A stretch of 64,000 bases of DNA, taken from the NCBI RefSeq assembly GCF_022808775.1, contig NZ_JAKZLA010000005.1, forward strand, positions 62,001 through 126,000. The letters run 5' to 3'. The stretch is from Geothrix terrae. Lineage in GTDB: Bacteria; Acidobacteriota; Holophagae; Holophagales; Holophagaceae. Numbering within the stretch: the first letter of the stretch is position 1; every line of letters starts with the position of its first letter. The position numbers were made by a program, and so were the translations under genes. The notes under the pieces are model-generated. The model was given only the letters and a program-made list of their open reading frames with translations, searched no databases and was not told where the DNA came from. Below are positions 49,013 to 57,377 of this stretch, piece by piece.

Positions 49013-49778
49013 GGGGGTCTCCCCCAGGAATATCCCATTGGATTTGATTCTTTCCGATCTGCATTCGAACCTGCACGCCCTCCGGGCCGTGCTGCGGTTC
49101 GCGCGGCGGAGGGCCATCCACCGCTTCGTGCTCCTGGGTGACCTGGTGGGCTACGGGGCCCATCCGAACCAGCTGCTGGACAAGGTCCGCGAGCTGCGGC
49201 CCCGGTTCATGGTCCGGGGCAACCATGACAAGGTCTGCGCGGGCCTCGAGCCCGACGGCACCTTCAGCCTGCCCGCCCACATGGCCGCAGACTGGACCCG
49301 GGAGAAGCTGCGGCAGGACAACTGGCGCTTCCTGGCGGACCTCCCGGTGGGCCCCCAGTGGGTGGGGGACGACTACCAGATCGCCCATGGATCCCCCGTG
49401 GATGAGGACGCCTACCTCCTGCACATGCGCGAGATCGGCCAGGCCTTCGACGCCTTCCAGGGGCCCCTTTGCTTCTTCGGCCACACCCACTTGCCCGGCT
49501 GCTTCGAGCTGGACGAGGCCCAGGGCAGGCTGAACTGGATCTGCCTCGACCCCGGCGTCTGGTTCGAGATGCAGCCGCACTGCCGCTATCTGGTGAACCC
49601 TGGCTCCGTGGGTCAGCCCCGGGATCGCGATCCGAGGGTATCCTTCATGACCTTCGACCCCAGGCGGAAGCGGCTCCGTCTCCACCGCATCGAGTACGAC
49701 GTGAAAGGCGCGGCCAAGGCCATCCTGGAGGCGGGACTGCACCGCACCCTGGCCGAACGGCTGAGCCAAGGCATTTGA
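49011..49778 (+). CDS. Metallophosphoesterase (calcineurin-like)
   Basis: A calcineurin-like phosphoesterase of 255 residues if read from ATG 49011, or 246 from TTG 49038, which follows CAGGAA and gives the family-like start (L)DLILSDLHSN. Dimetal motifs are complete: ILSDLHSN (D-x-H), LLGDLVGYG (G-D), VRGNHDKV (G-N-H-D), AHGSP (H), FGHTHLPG (G-H-T-H). It hydrolyses phosphoesters of unknown identity; the group includes YfcE-like and diadenosine-polyphosphate hydrolases. The ATG start would be upstream of a predicted transcription start, so the TTG is plausible. It is followed after 13 bases by a PilZ gene. Confidence 0.88.
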   Translation: MGVSPRNIPLDLILSDLHSNLHALRAVLRFARRRAIHRFVLLGDLVGYGAHPNQLLDKVRELRPRFMVRGNHDKVCAGLEPDGTFSLPAHMAADWTREKLRQDNWRFLADLPVGPQWVGDDYQIAHGSPVDEDAYLLHMREIGQAFDAFQGPLCFFGHTHLPGCFELDEAQGRLNWICLDPGVWFEMQPHCRYLVNPGSVGQPRDRDPRVSFMTFDPRRKRLRLHRIEYDVKGAAKAILEAGLHRTLAERLSQGI

Positions 49779-49791
49779 AAGGCATCACCCC

Positions 49792-50487
49792 ATGGGACAC
49801 TCCACCTTGTCGGCCCCCGTCCTGGAACAGTTCCTCATCCAGGCCCGCCTCACCAAGGCGGTGGCCAGCCTGAGGCTCCAGAGCATCAGTTCCCGGCTGC
49901 TGGGGGACCTCCGCCTCCGCAGCTTCCGTCCCGGCTCGACCCTGGAGCTGTCCGGCCTGCATGCCCGGGATGCGATGCCCACCGAGGGCACCGCCGTCAC
50001 CCTCACCGTGCTGTTGGGCGAGGAAGTGCTCACCCTGGACTCCATCCTGCTGGCCCCCCTCCAGGACGAGGCCGGCGATCCGCTCCTGCGCCTGGACTGG
50101 CCCCATGAGTCCGCGCAGCTGCACCGCCGGCGCGACATGCGCGTGGCCGCGCCGGAGCAGGCGCCGCTGAAGGTCCGGGTGGGCCTGGGGGGGCGCACCC
50201 TCGACGCCCTGCTGGTGAACCTCACCGAGACCGGCGTGGGACTCGCCCTCGACGAGCCCCTGATGGTCGACCTCTACGCCCCGGTGGAGATCGACGCGAA
50301 ACTGCCGGACGGGTCAGTCCTCCACTGTCCCGGCGAGGTCCGCCATCTCGCCTACCTCGAAGGCCAGGACTACCCCACGCGCCTTGGCGTGGTGCTGCAT
50401 CCGGGCCCGGACATGGACCTGGAACCCATCCACCGATTCATCCAGGCGCGGCGCACCGACCGGTCGCAGGGGTTCCGGCAAAGCTGA
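49792..50487 (+). CDS. PilZ domain protein (c-di-GMP receptor, YcgR-like)
   Basis: A 231-residue protein with an N-terminal YcgR/PilZN-like beta domain (~20-105) and a C-terminal PilZ domain (~108-225). The c-di-GMP-binding residues are there: HRRRDMRVAA (the RxxxR motif) and VNLTETGVGLAL (the D/N-x-S/T-x-x-G motif). It should bind c-di-GMP and act on motility or exopolysaccharide. The stop codon lies within a hairpin shared with the convergent POT gene. Confidence 0.88.
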   Translation: MGHSTLSAPVLEQFLIQARLTKAVASLRLQSISSRLLGDLRLRSFRPGSTLELSGLHARDAMPTEGTAVTLTVLLGEEVLTLDSILLAPLQDEAGDPLLRLDWPHESAQLHRRRDMRVAAPEQAPLKVRVGLGGRTLDALLVNLTETGVGLALDEPLMVDLYAPVEIDAKLPDGSVLHCPGEVRHLAYLEGQDYPTRLGVVLHPGPDMDLEPIHRFIQARRTDRSQGFRQS

Positions 50488-50507
50488 GCCCAAGCAACGG
50501 CTCAGCT
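50482..50507. terminator. Shared hairpin across two convergent stop codons
   Basis: AGCTGAGCC (50482-50490) pairs with GGCTCAGCT (50499-50507) around an 8-base loop. It contains the PilZ stop (50485-50487) and the POT transporter stop (50504-50502), so one element can end both transcripts. Confidence 0.6.
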
Positions 50508-51974
50508 CTTGCGCAGGCTGACCACCGTTCCGCCCGCGCCCAAGGCCAGCATGATCACCGCCTGGACCAGGGTTTTGTAGGAGACGGAAGGGCCGGCCAC
50601 GGCCGACCAGACGAACGCCACGCCCGCGACGAGAAGCAGGACGTAGATCCCCAGCATGATCTTGCGGGCCTTCTCGTTGGTCTCCGGCGTATCCATGGCG
50701 AAGAAGCGGTCGTAGAGGACGAGGCCGATGGCAGCCACCACGTTGAGCGCCACGAAGAACAGCCAGAAGGTGCGGGCCGCGGCGGGGCCGCCGGGCTGGC
50801 CCACCATGGGCTTCAGCATGGTGCCGTAGAGGGCGCCGCCCAGGCTGGAGCCGATGAGGCTGCCGATGACGCCGTAGAGGAAGGCATAGCCCATGTAGAC
50901 GGCCTTCTTGTCCGCCGGCGCCACCAGGCCCACGTAGCTGTAGTACTTCGGATGGGCCGTCATCTCGCCGATGGAGAAGACCGAGATGCCCAGGATGAAC
51001 ACCCACACATTGGTGGAGGCCGCCAGGCACAGGAAGCCGAGGGTGCCGATCACGATGCCCGACACCATGGTGGGCAGCGGCCGGATCTTCTTCACGATGC
51101 GGCTGACGAGCACCTGCAGCAGGATGATGGTGCCGCCGTTGACCACGGTGACGTGCTCGGCGTCGAACTTGAGGGGCACGCCGAAGGACGCGAAGAAGCG
51201 GTTCACGGGCGTGGCGTCCACGAAGTCGCGCAGGTACCAGAGCACGGACCCGAAGTTCTGGAAGTAGAGGATCCAGAAGCCGGAATACACCACGATCATC
51301 AGCATGAAGCGCGCGTCGCCCAGCACGAGGGCCGCCCCGTGGGCCACCTCTTTCAGGCTCTTGGTGTTCTCGGGTTTCGGCGGGTCCTTGAACAGGAAGA
51401 CCGTGGGCACCAGCATGGCCGCGCAGTAGAGCGCGGAGGCGATGAACACGTAGCGCCAGGAGAACCCCTTCAGCACGCTCACCACGAGGGGTGCCAGGAA
51501 GGCGCCGATGTTGATCATCCAGTAGTAGATGCCGAAGCCGAATCCGGAGTTCTCCTCCGTGGTGGTGCGGGCCAGGGTGCCGGAGATGATGGGCTTGAAC
51601 AGGCCGGCGCCCGTCGCCATCACGAGCAGCCCCGCGAAGACGGCGCCGTACGAGGTGACGTTCCCGGCCACGAAATAGCCCGCCGCCAGGATGGAAAAGG
51701 CGAAGAGCAGCATGCGCCGGTACCCGTACCGATCCGCCAGGGCTCCGCCGGCGATGGGGATGACGTAGGTGAAGGCGTAGATCAGGCTCTGGAGGAAGCC
51801 CACGGACTGCTCCGTGAAGCCCAGACCACCCCTCACGACCTCGTTCGTGAGGTAGACCGCGAGCACCGAGTTGAGGCCGTAGTAGGCTGCCCGCTCGAAG
51901 AGCTCCATGACGTTCGCCAGCCAGAAGACGGGCGGGAAGGAGCGGAGGATTCCGGAGGAGCGCTGGGTGGGCAT
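50502..51974 (-). CDS. POT/PTR family proton-dependent oligopeptide transporter
   Basis: A 490-residue major facilitator with about 12 helices. The POT signature ELFERAAYYGLNSVLAVYL (E-x-x-E-R-x-x-Y-Y) is at residues ~24-42, and GKFKP-like TGAGLFKPIISGTLARTT and GFGIYYWMINIGAFLAPL follow; the C-half has ISVFSIGEMTAHPKYYSYVGLVAP. It imports di/tripeptides with protons. Its upstream neighbour, 29 bases away on the same strand, is the AOR-operon unknown gene, so it could be read through from that operon, though a substrate link is not obvious. Confidence 0.92.
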   Translation of the reverse strand: MPTQRSSGILRSFPPVFWLANVMELFERAAYYGLNSVLAVYLTNEVVRGGLGFTEQSVGFLQSLIYAFTYVIPIAGGALADRYGYRRMLLFAFSILAAGYFVAGNVTSYGAVFAGLLVMATGAGLFKPIISGTLARTTTEENSGFGFGIYYWMINIGAFLAPLVVSVLKGFSWRYVFIASALYCAAMLVPTVFLFKDPPKPENTKSLKEVAHGAALVLGDARFMLMIVVYSGFWILYFQNFGSVLWYLRDFVDATPVNRFFASFGVPLKFDAEHVTVVNGGTIILLQVLVSRIVKKIRPLPTMVSGIVIGTLGFLCLAASTNVWVFILGISVFSIGEMTAHPKYYSYVGLVAPADKKAVYMGYAFLYGVIGSLIGSSLGGALYGTMLKPMVGQPGGPAAARTFWLFFVALNVVAAIGLVLYDRFFAMDTPETNEKARKIMLGIYVLLLVAGVAFVWSAVAGPSVSYKTLVQAVIMLALGAGGTVVSLRKS

Positions 51975-52003
51975 CCGGGGATTATACGGGACCTTGAGGT
52001 TTT

Positions 52004-52288
52004 CTAGCCCCCGCCCCGCATGAAGCCCCGCAGGAGCCGCGCCAGGAAGGCCTCGGCCGTCTCCGCCGGACAGCCCGTGAGGCGGACCTCGACACGGTGC
52101 CGAGGCAGGACCACGCTGCCCAGACGGAGATCCGCCAGGGGCACGAGCCGGATGGACCAGCGCCCGGCACCTTCCACGCCCCGGAAGAGTCCCTCCTCCC
52201 CTTCAGTGAAGGATCCCGCGGCCCCAGGCAGCAGGCGCAGGAACTCCTCCCGGGAGATGGCCATCTCCAGATCCAGGCGGTGATCCAT
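52004..52288 (-). CDS. Unknown 94-residue protein at the end of the AOR operon, GGG C-terminus
   Basis: A 94-residue protein overlapping the MoaD-like gene stop (TGATG). The sequence MDHRLDLEMAISREEFLRLLPG starts with a helix, then LVPLADLRLGSVVLPRHRVEVRLTG strands and a final helix AEAFLARLLRGFMRGGG. The C-terminal Gly-Gly-Gly recalls ubiquitin-like carrier tails, but the fold is not clearly ubiquitin-like. I do not recognise the family. Its invariable coupling to the AOR genes suggests a role in tungstopterin insertion, electron transfer or regulation; this is inference. Confidence 0.65.
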   Translation of the reverse strand: MDHRLDLEMAISREEFLRLLPGAAGSFTEGEEGLFRGVEGAGRWSIRLVPLADLRLGSVVLPRHRVEVRLTGCPAETAEAFLARLLRGFMRGGG

Positions 52289-52542
52289 CAGCCGCCGGCC
52301 ACCGGGGGCCAGATGGCCACGGCCTGTCCTTCGGTCAAGGTGCGGGAATCCCACTCCGAGGCGGACACCCAGGCGCCGTCCACCAGCACGATGGCGCACT
52401 GGGCCGGCGGGACGCGATGGCGGCGGATCACCTCGCCCACCGTGCAACCCGGATCCACCTCCAGGTCGACGCGATGGCGGCTCCGCGCCTCCGGCGGCAG
52501 ATGAACCGCGAGGGAGGCGAAGAGCTTGAAGGTGATCTTCAT
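52288..52542 (-). CDS. MoaD/ThiS-like sulfur carrier of the AOR operon
   Basis: An 84-residue beta-grasp sulfur carrier: KITFKLFASLAVHLP...DLEVDPGCTVGEVIRRHRVPPAQCAIVLVDGAWV, ending in the required Gly-Gly (PPVAGG). It resembles AorD/MoaD proteins that donate sulfur to molybdopterin or tungstopterin dithiolene. Start overlaps the FAD subunit stop by ATGA. No ThiF/MoeB-like activating gene is beside it. Confidence 0.85.
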   Translation of the reverse strand: MKITFKLFASLAVHLPPEARSRHRVDLEVDPGCTVGEVIRRHRVPPAQCAIVLVDGAWVSASEWDSRTLTEGQAVAIWPPVAGG

Positions 52543-53783
52543 GCCACCCGGTGCGCGGCCGCGAGGTAGGCCTGCATGATCCGCGTCGGATCCTCCAGAA
52601 GGCGCTGCTTCCAAACGCCCAGGCGGACCCGGCCTTCGATGAGCCCTCGGAAGGCGCCCACGTGGTCGGCGAACCCCACGCAATTGGCGCCCACCAGCCG
52701 GTCCCCGTCGAACTGGAGACTCAGGTAGCGGTAGTGGGACTCGTCGAGCACCTCGGTGGATTCCCCGCCCGGCACTCCCTGCCATTCCCCGAAGGAGGAG
52801 GACACCAGGCCGAGGGTGGTCAGTACGTTGAAGACGAAGCTGCCGCGGAACTGCGCGGGCTTCCCAGCCATGTTCAGCGCGGCGATCCGGCCCTGCTCCA
52901 CCGCGTTTGGCTGGATGGCGTTGATCCGCCGCTGGCCCGTGAGGCAGTCGGTCGCCTCGGCCACATCCCCTGCCGCGTAGATGCCGGGGACGCTGGTCTG
53001 CATGGCCGCATCCACCAGGATGCCGTGGCCCACCTCGATGCCGCTGCCCTCCAGGAAGCCCAGGTTGGGATCCACGCCCACCACGCTGAGGTAGAGGTCC
53101 GCCGGCAGCGTGCGCCCTTCGCCCAGATCCACCTGGAGGGCGCCCTCTTTGGCGGAGATGCCCCGGGGCTGGGTGTGGGTGAGGACCTTCACGCCCTTGG
53201 CCTCGCACCACTTGCGGATCAGGCCGCTGGCGGTGGGGTTCATCATGCGGCGCACCATGTAGCCGCTGCGGACGAGGATGGTGAGGTCCACGCCACGGGA
53301 GAGCAGGCCCTCCATGATGATGCAGCCCACGAAGCCCGCGCCCATCTGGACGATGCGGGTGCCCGGGCGGGCCTGGGCCAGGATGGTCCGGGCGTCCTCG
53401 AGGGTCCAGCAGCTGTGCACGCCCGGAAGGTCCATGCCCGGGATCTTCTCCAGGCTGGGATGGGAGCCCGTGGCGATGAGCAGCCGGTCGAAGGGGAGAT
53501 GGCGGCCGCCGCCCAGGTCCACGGTGTGGCGCGCCGTGTCGATGCCCTTCGCCCGGGCCTGCACCAGCTGGATCCGCAGGCGGTCGTAGTGGTCGGCGTC
53601 CTTCCGGATGTGGGTGCCCGCCTCCTCGATCTCGCCCTTCAGCAGGTAGGGGATGGCCATGCGGGCATAGGGTGGCTCCCCCTCGCCGCAGAGCAGGGTG
53701 ATCTCTGCGGCGGGGTCGGCCTTGCGCAGGGTCTCCGCGGCGATGACGCCGGCGGGCCCGCTTCCGATGATGAGGTGTTTCAT
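52539..53783 (-). CDS. FAD/NAD-binding oxidoreductase subunit (AorC-like)
   Basis: A 414-residue pyridine-nucleotide-disulfide-oxidoreductase-fold flavoprotein: FAD motif IIGSGPAGVIAAETLR (5-20), second Rossmann motif QMGAGFVGCIIMEGL for NAD(P), and GIYAAGDVAEATD near 275-287. In known aldehyde oxidoreductase (AOR) complexes of the AorABC type, such a subunit passes electrons to NAD. It follows the catalytic AOR gene by 13 bases and overlaps the carrier gene. Confidence 0.9.
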   Translation of the reverse strand: MKHLIIGSGPAGVIAAETLRKADPAAEITLLCGEGEPPYARMAIPYLLKGEIEEAGTHIRKDADHYDRLRIQLVQARAKGIDTARHTVDLGGGRHLPFDRLLIATGSHPSLEKIPGMDLPGVHSCWTLEDARTILAQARPGTRIVQMGAGFVGCIIMEGLLSRGVDLTILVRSGYMVRRMMNPTASGLIRKWCEAKGVKVLTHTQPRGISAKEGALQVDLGEGRTLPADLYLSVVGVDPNLGFLEGSGIEVGHGILVDAAMQTSVPGIYAAGDVAEATDCLTGQRRINAIQPNAVEQGRIAALNMAGKPAQFRGSFVFNVLTTLGLVSSSFGEWQGVPGGESTEVLDESHYRYLSLQFDGDRLVGANCVGFADHVGAFRGLIEGRVRLGVWKQRLLEDPTRIMQAYLAAAHRVA

Positions 53784-53796
53784 GGGAGGCCTTCGT

Positions 53797-55647
53797 TCAG
53801 ACACCGAGGCGCTTGCGCGTTTCGGCGGTGGGGACGCCATCCGGAGTCCAGCCGCGCACCCGATAGTACTCGGGCAGCATGACGTCGAGCTTGGACACGG
53901 CGCCCTTCTGGGGACCGGTCTTGGCGGGCTCCTTCATCAGGCGCGGCGGGAGGTTGTCGTCCTTGGCTGTGAAGCCGGCGGCGAGGTTGAACTCCCGCTC
54001 CATGTTCCAGATGCGTTCGCCCACCAGCAGCAGCCGTTCCTCGGACCAGTCGCCCTCGCAGGCGGCCTGGATCTGCGGCTGGATGTCCGACAGGCCCCAG
54101 GCGAAGGTGGTGAAGAGACAGATGCCGGCGGAATCCACCACGGCCGTGAGGTCCTGGAAGGCCTTCAGCATGGCGGGCTTTCCTTCCGTGGCCTGGGGTT
54201 CCATCTTCACGGGGATGCCCAGGACCTCGGGAGAAACCATGTAGCCGCGCAGGTGGCAGGCGCCCCGGTTGTTGGTGGCGTAGGCCAGGCCCATGCCCTG
54301 CAGGGCGCGCCCGTCGTAGGCCGGGAACTCCTGGCTCTTGACGGTCATGGACAGCTCGGGATGCCCGTACTTCGTGCAGAGCCGCTTGGAGCCCAGGCCC
54401 ATGATCTTGCCGAAGCCCTCGCCCTTGGCGGTCAGCTCCGCCAGCTTGACCATGGCCTCCGTGGAGCCGAAGGGTAGCTTGAAGCCCACCTCCTTCTCGG
54501 TGAGGACGCCCATCTCATAGAGCTCCATGGCCGCGCCCACGGTGGCCCCGAACGTGATGGGGTCGAAGCCGTCCTCGTTGCAGAGGAAGTTGGCATAGGT
54601 CAGGGCCTCGAGGTCGTTCACGCCATTGGCGGCGCCCAGGGCCCAGGCGGCCTCGTACTCCACGCCACCGGAGGCGCCGTGGTACTGGGGCTTGTCCTTG
54701 ACGCTGAAGTGGCCGGGATCCATGCGGGAGATGCGTCCGCAGGCGATGGTGCAGCCGAAGCAGGCGCCGTTGGTGACGAGGTTGGCCTTGCCGTCCGTGG
54801 GCCGCTTCTCGTGCATGGCCTCGCCGGAGATGTCGTGGGCGCCCTCGAACTGCACGTCGCGATGGTTCCGCGTGGGCAGCGCCCCCAGCTCGTTGATGAC
54901 ATTCATGAGCACCTGGGTGCCGTAGGTGGGGAGCCCCTGCCCCGTCACGCCGTTGGCGGCCAGCACCTTCTTGCCGGCCTCCGTGGCCGCGAAGAAGGCC
55001 TCGGGGTTGGCCATCTGGTAGGCATCGGTGCGGGTGCCGCGCACGGCCACCGCCTTCAGGTTCTTGGAGCCCATGACGGCGCCCACGCCGGAGCGTCCGG
55101 CGGCGCGGTGCAGGTCATTCACGATGGCCGCATAGAGCACGCGGTTCTCCCCGGCGCGGCCGATGGCGGCCACGCGGATCTGAGGATCCTGATGCTGGGC
55201 CTTGATGGTCTCCTCGGTCTCCCAGACGGTCTTGCCCCAGAGGTGGGAGGCATCCACCAGCTCGGCCTTGCCGTCGTTGATGAGGAGGTAGACGGGTTTC
55301 GGGGAGGCCCCTTCGAAGATCACCATGTCCCAGCCTGCGAACTTCAGCTCGGCGCCGAAGTAGCCGCCGGAGTTCGAGCAGGCGATGGCGCCCGTGAGGG
55401 GTCCCTTGGTGACCACGGAATAGCGTCCGCCGGTGGCGGCCATGGTGCCCGTGAGCGGGCCCGTCACGAAGATGAGCTTGTTCTTGGGCGAGAAGGGATC
55501 AACCTTCGGGTCGATCTCGGACACGAGGTACTTGGTGGCGAGGCCCCGCTGGCCCAGGTAGTCCTGGGCCCACTGCATGTTCAGCGGCTCCGTGGTGCAG
55601 GTGCCGGCCTCGAGGTTCACGCGGAGAACGTTCTTGGTCCATGCCAT
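53797..55647 (-). CDS. aor: Aldehyde:ferredoxin oxidoreductase, tungsten-pterin catalytic subunit
   Basis: A 616-residue AOR-family enzyme that oxidises aldehydes to acids (or reduces acids) at a tungsten bis-pterin site. The N-terminal domain has RVNLEAGTCTTEPL and YLGQRGLATKYL; the pterin-binding middle shows VTGPLTGTMAATGGRYSVVTKGPLTGAIACSNSGGYFGAELKFAG; the [4Fe-4S] ligands are GACFGCTIACGR (~293-300) plus a later Cys near 508 (GICLFTTFAWG). It starts after AGGAG and is flanked closely by its ferredoxin and FAD subunits. Confidence 0.95.
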   Translation of the reverse strand: MAWTKNVLRVNLEAGTCTTEPLNMQWAQDYLGQRGLATKYLVSEIDPKVDPFSPKNKLIFVTGPLTGTMAATGGRYSVVTKGPLTGAIACSNSGGYFGAELKFAGWDMVIFEGASPKPVYLLINDGKAELVDASHLWGKTVWETEETIKAQHQDPQIRVAAIGRAGENRVLYAAIVNDLHRAAGRSGVGAVMGSKNLKAVAVRGTRTDAYQMANPEAFFAATEAGKKVLAANGVTGQGLPTYGTQVLMNVINELGALPTRNHRDVQFEGAHDISGEAMHEKRPTDGKANLVTNGACFGCTIACGRISRMDPGHFSVKDKPQYHGASGGVEYEAAWALGAANGVNDLEALTYANFLCNEDGFDPITFGATVGAAMELYEMGVLTEKEVGFKLPFGSTEAMVKLAELTAKGEGFGKIMGLGSKRLCTKYGHPELSMTVKSQEFPAYDGRALQGMGLAYATNNRGACHLRGYMVSPEVLGIPVKMEPQATEGKPAMLKAFQDLTAVVDSAGICLFTTFAWGLSDIQPQIQAACEGDWSEERLLLVGERIWNMEREFNLAAGFTAKDDNLPPRLMKEPAKTGPQKGAVSKLDVMLPEYYRVRGWTPDGVPTAETRKRLGV

Positions 55648-55659
55648 GGCAGTCGCTCC

Positions 55660-56136
55660 TCACACCGTCGCCGGGTTGGTGTCGGTCTTGCCGGCCCACT
55701 GGCGCATCTTCCCAAGCCCCGTCCAGTCGGCATCCACGTAGGTGATGGCGCCGGTCGGACAGGCCTTGGCACAGGCCGGCTCGCCGTCGCAGAGGTCGCA
55801 CTTCTGCACCTTGCCGGTGGAGGCCACGTAGTTGATGGTGCCGAACGGACAGGCGATCGTGCAGACCTTGCAGCCCACGCAGGTGGGCTCCAGCACGATC
55901 TTCGCGCCGGTGACGGGGTCCAGCCGGATGGCGTCCACAGGGCAGGCCGTCATGCACCAGGCCTCGTCGCACTGCGTGCAGGTGTAGGGCACGAAGCGGC
56001 CTTCCTTGTGGAAGGTGAACACCTTGATCCGCGACTTCGCGATGGTGAAGCTGCGGTGGTTCTCCCAGGCGCAGGCCATCTCGCACTGAAGGCAGCCCGT
56101 GCACTTGTTGGGATCGATGTGGAGGGACTTCTGCAT
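55660..56136 (-). CDS. Four-cluster ferredoxin subunit of the AOR complex
   Basis: A 158-residue polyferredoxin with four Cys motifs: CTGCLQCEMAC, CTQCDEAWCMTAC, CVGCKVCTIAC and CDLCDGEPACAKAC, each giving a [4Fe-4S] cluster. It matches AorA-type and DMSO-reductase-type electron-transfer subunits. It is the first gene of the AOR operon, start with AGGAGG; the catalytic gene follows after 12 bases. Confidence 0.93.
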   Translation of the reverse strand: MQKSLHIDPNKCTGCLQCEMACAWENHRSFTIAKSRIKVFTFHKEGRFVPYTCTQCDEAWCMTACPVDAIRLDPVTGAKIVLEPTCVGCKVCTIACPFGTINYVASTGKVQKCDLCDGEPACAKACPTGAITYVDADWTGLGKMRQWAGKTDTNPATV

Positions 56137-56241
56137 GGCGGAACCTCCTATGTGATGGGACTGTCGGGAATGGATCGCGATGATCATAGATCGGATAACG
56201 GGGGAGGGTGGCGCTCTTTTTCCCCGCCGAGATGGACCAGG

Positions 56242-56267
56242 AAAAGGGCGCCTCGCGGCGCCCTTTT
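56242..56267 (-). terminator. Terminator hairpin after the zinc-ribbon membrane gene
   Basis: AAAAGGGCGCC (56242-56252), loop TCGC, GGCGCCCTTTT (56257-56267) form a perfect stem with a T-run, just beyond the stop of the minus-strand gene ending at 56272. The rest of the ~100-base gap to the AOR operon start holds no other clear element. Confidence 0.8.
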
Positions 56268-56271
56268 CCTT

Positions 56272-57255
56272 TCAGCTCAAAGGCTCGTATTTCACCTGGA
56301 ATCTCGGCGGACGGTTCACGTAGAGGATGTAACCCGCGCCGATCAGGGCAAATAGAAGGCTCACGTAGCCTGATCCCTCCTGGAAATCCGCCTCGAAGAA
56401 ATGCTGCGCCGCCAGGAGGGCGAGACGGAGGCTCAGTCCACCTTCCACCTCCCTCGCCGCCGAGAACAGGATGAACAGGTAATCGCCGGCCAGGACCGTG
56501 ACCACGGTCAGCAGCACCGTCAGGGCCCGGCCGACGTGGTTCACCTTCTCCATGCCCCGGTTGATGGCCCACGCCAGGGCCACGCCGATGCCGATGGCTC
56601 CCCACAGGAAGATGCGGTGGATCAGGTACGCGAGGCCGCCCCACAGGACCGCCAGCACCGCTCCAGTGACGGCGCCGTAGAGGAGCCCGGCCATCGGATT
56701 GGACACGAGACCGTCGTAGGCCTCCTTGGCCCGTCGCGCCTGCTCATCCTGGGATGCGCGGCAGGGCGTGCAGATCCGCACCGGGACGCCATCCGCCGTC
56801 CAGAGTCCCTCGCGAGTCTCCCGTCCACAGCTTTCGCACTGCTCCGCCACGGGTTTCGCCGCCTTCGCCGCGAACCCGACCAGGACCTTCAGCACGCCTG
56901 CGACGGCCTCGGGCTTGGGCGCGAACAGCGAAAAGGGCCAGTGGCAGACGATGCCATCCTCCATGAGTGTCAGCGACTTCAGGAGGGCCTTGGGCACGGC
57001 CTTCTTGCCCGTGGCCTGCCGGAGATCCTCGGAACCCGCGGCGAAGGCGGCGAGCCCGTCGGGCCCCGCCGACCAGGAGCCCTTGGCGAAGCGCACCAGG
57101 AACGAAACCTGTGAATGGTTCTGGTTTCTGCTCCAGGCGGCCGCCACGGGATATCCCTGCATGGACCCCACCGCGGCGGGGTTCTGCCAGGGACCCTTGG
57201 CGACAGGTTTCAGACTGGTGAGTTCCGCCAGGCGTACGAGACGTTTCTGGGTCAT
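56272..57255 (-). CDS. Membrane protein with zinc-ribbon, unknown function
   Basis: A 327-residue protein. Residues 1-135 are soluble (alpha-beta, with SLTLMEDGIVCHWPFSLFAPKPEAV); a C-x2-C ... C-x2-C zinc ribbon follows (CESCGRE and ICTPCRA, ~139-163); then four transmembrane helices (~185-225, 245-265 and 295-315 among them). I do not recognise the family. It is divergent from the ArnD-like gene with 122 bases between. Confidence 0.7.
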   Translation of the reverse strand: MTQKRLVRLAELTSLKPVAKGPWQNPAAVGSMQGYPVAAAWSRNQNHSQVSFLVRFAKGSWSAGPDGLAAFAAGSEDLRQATGKKAVPKALLKSLTLMEDGIVCHWPFSLFAPKPEAVAGVLKVLVGFAAKAAKPVAEQCESCGRETREGLWTADGVPVRICTPCRASQDEQARRAKEAYDGLVSNPMAGLLYGAVTGAVLAVLWGGLAYLIHRIFLWGAIGIGVALAWAINRGMEKVNHVGRALTVLLTVVTVLAGDYLFILFSAAREVEGGLSLRLALLAAQHFFEADFQEGSGYVSLLFALIGAGYILYVNRPPRFQVKYEPLS

Positions 57256-57377
57256 GGTTTCCTCATATCTAGGGTGGGGTCAGCCCAGGATACCTGGCTG
57301 TCGCCATTCCGGAAACCGCCCGCGCGCCTTGCCTCTGCCCAGGTTCGCGGGTGCAATGGGATCGGGAAGGAACCCTC

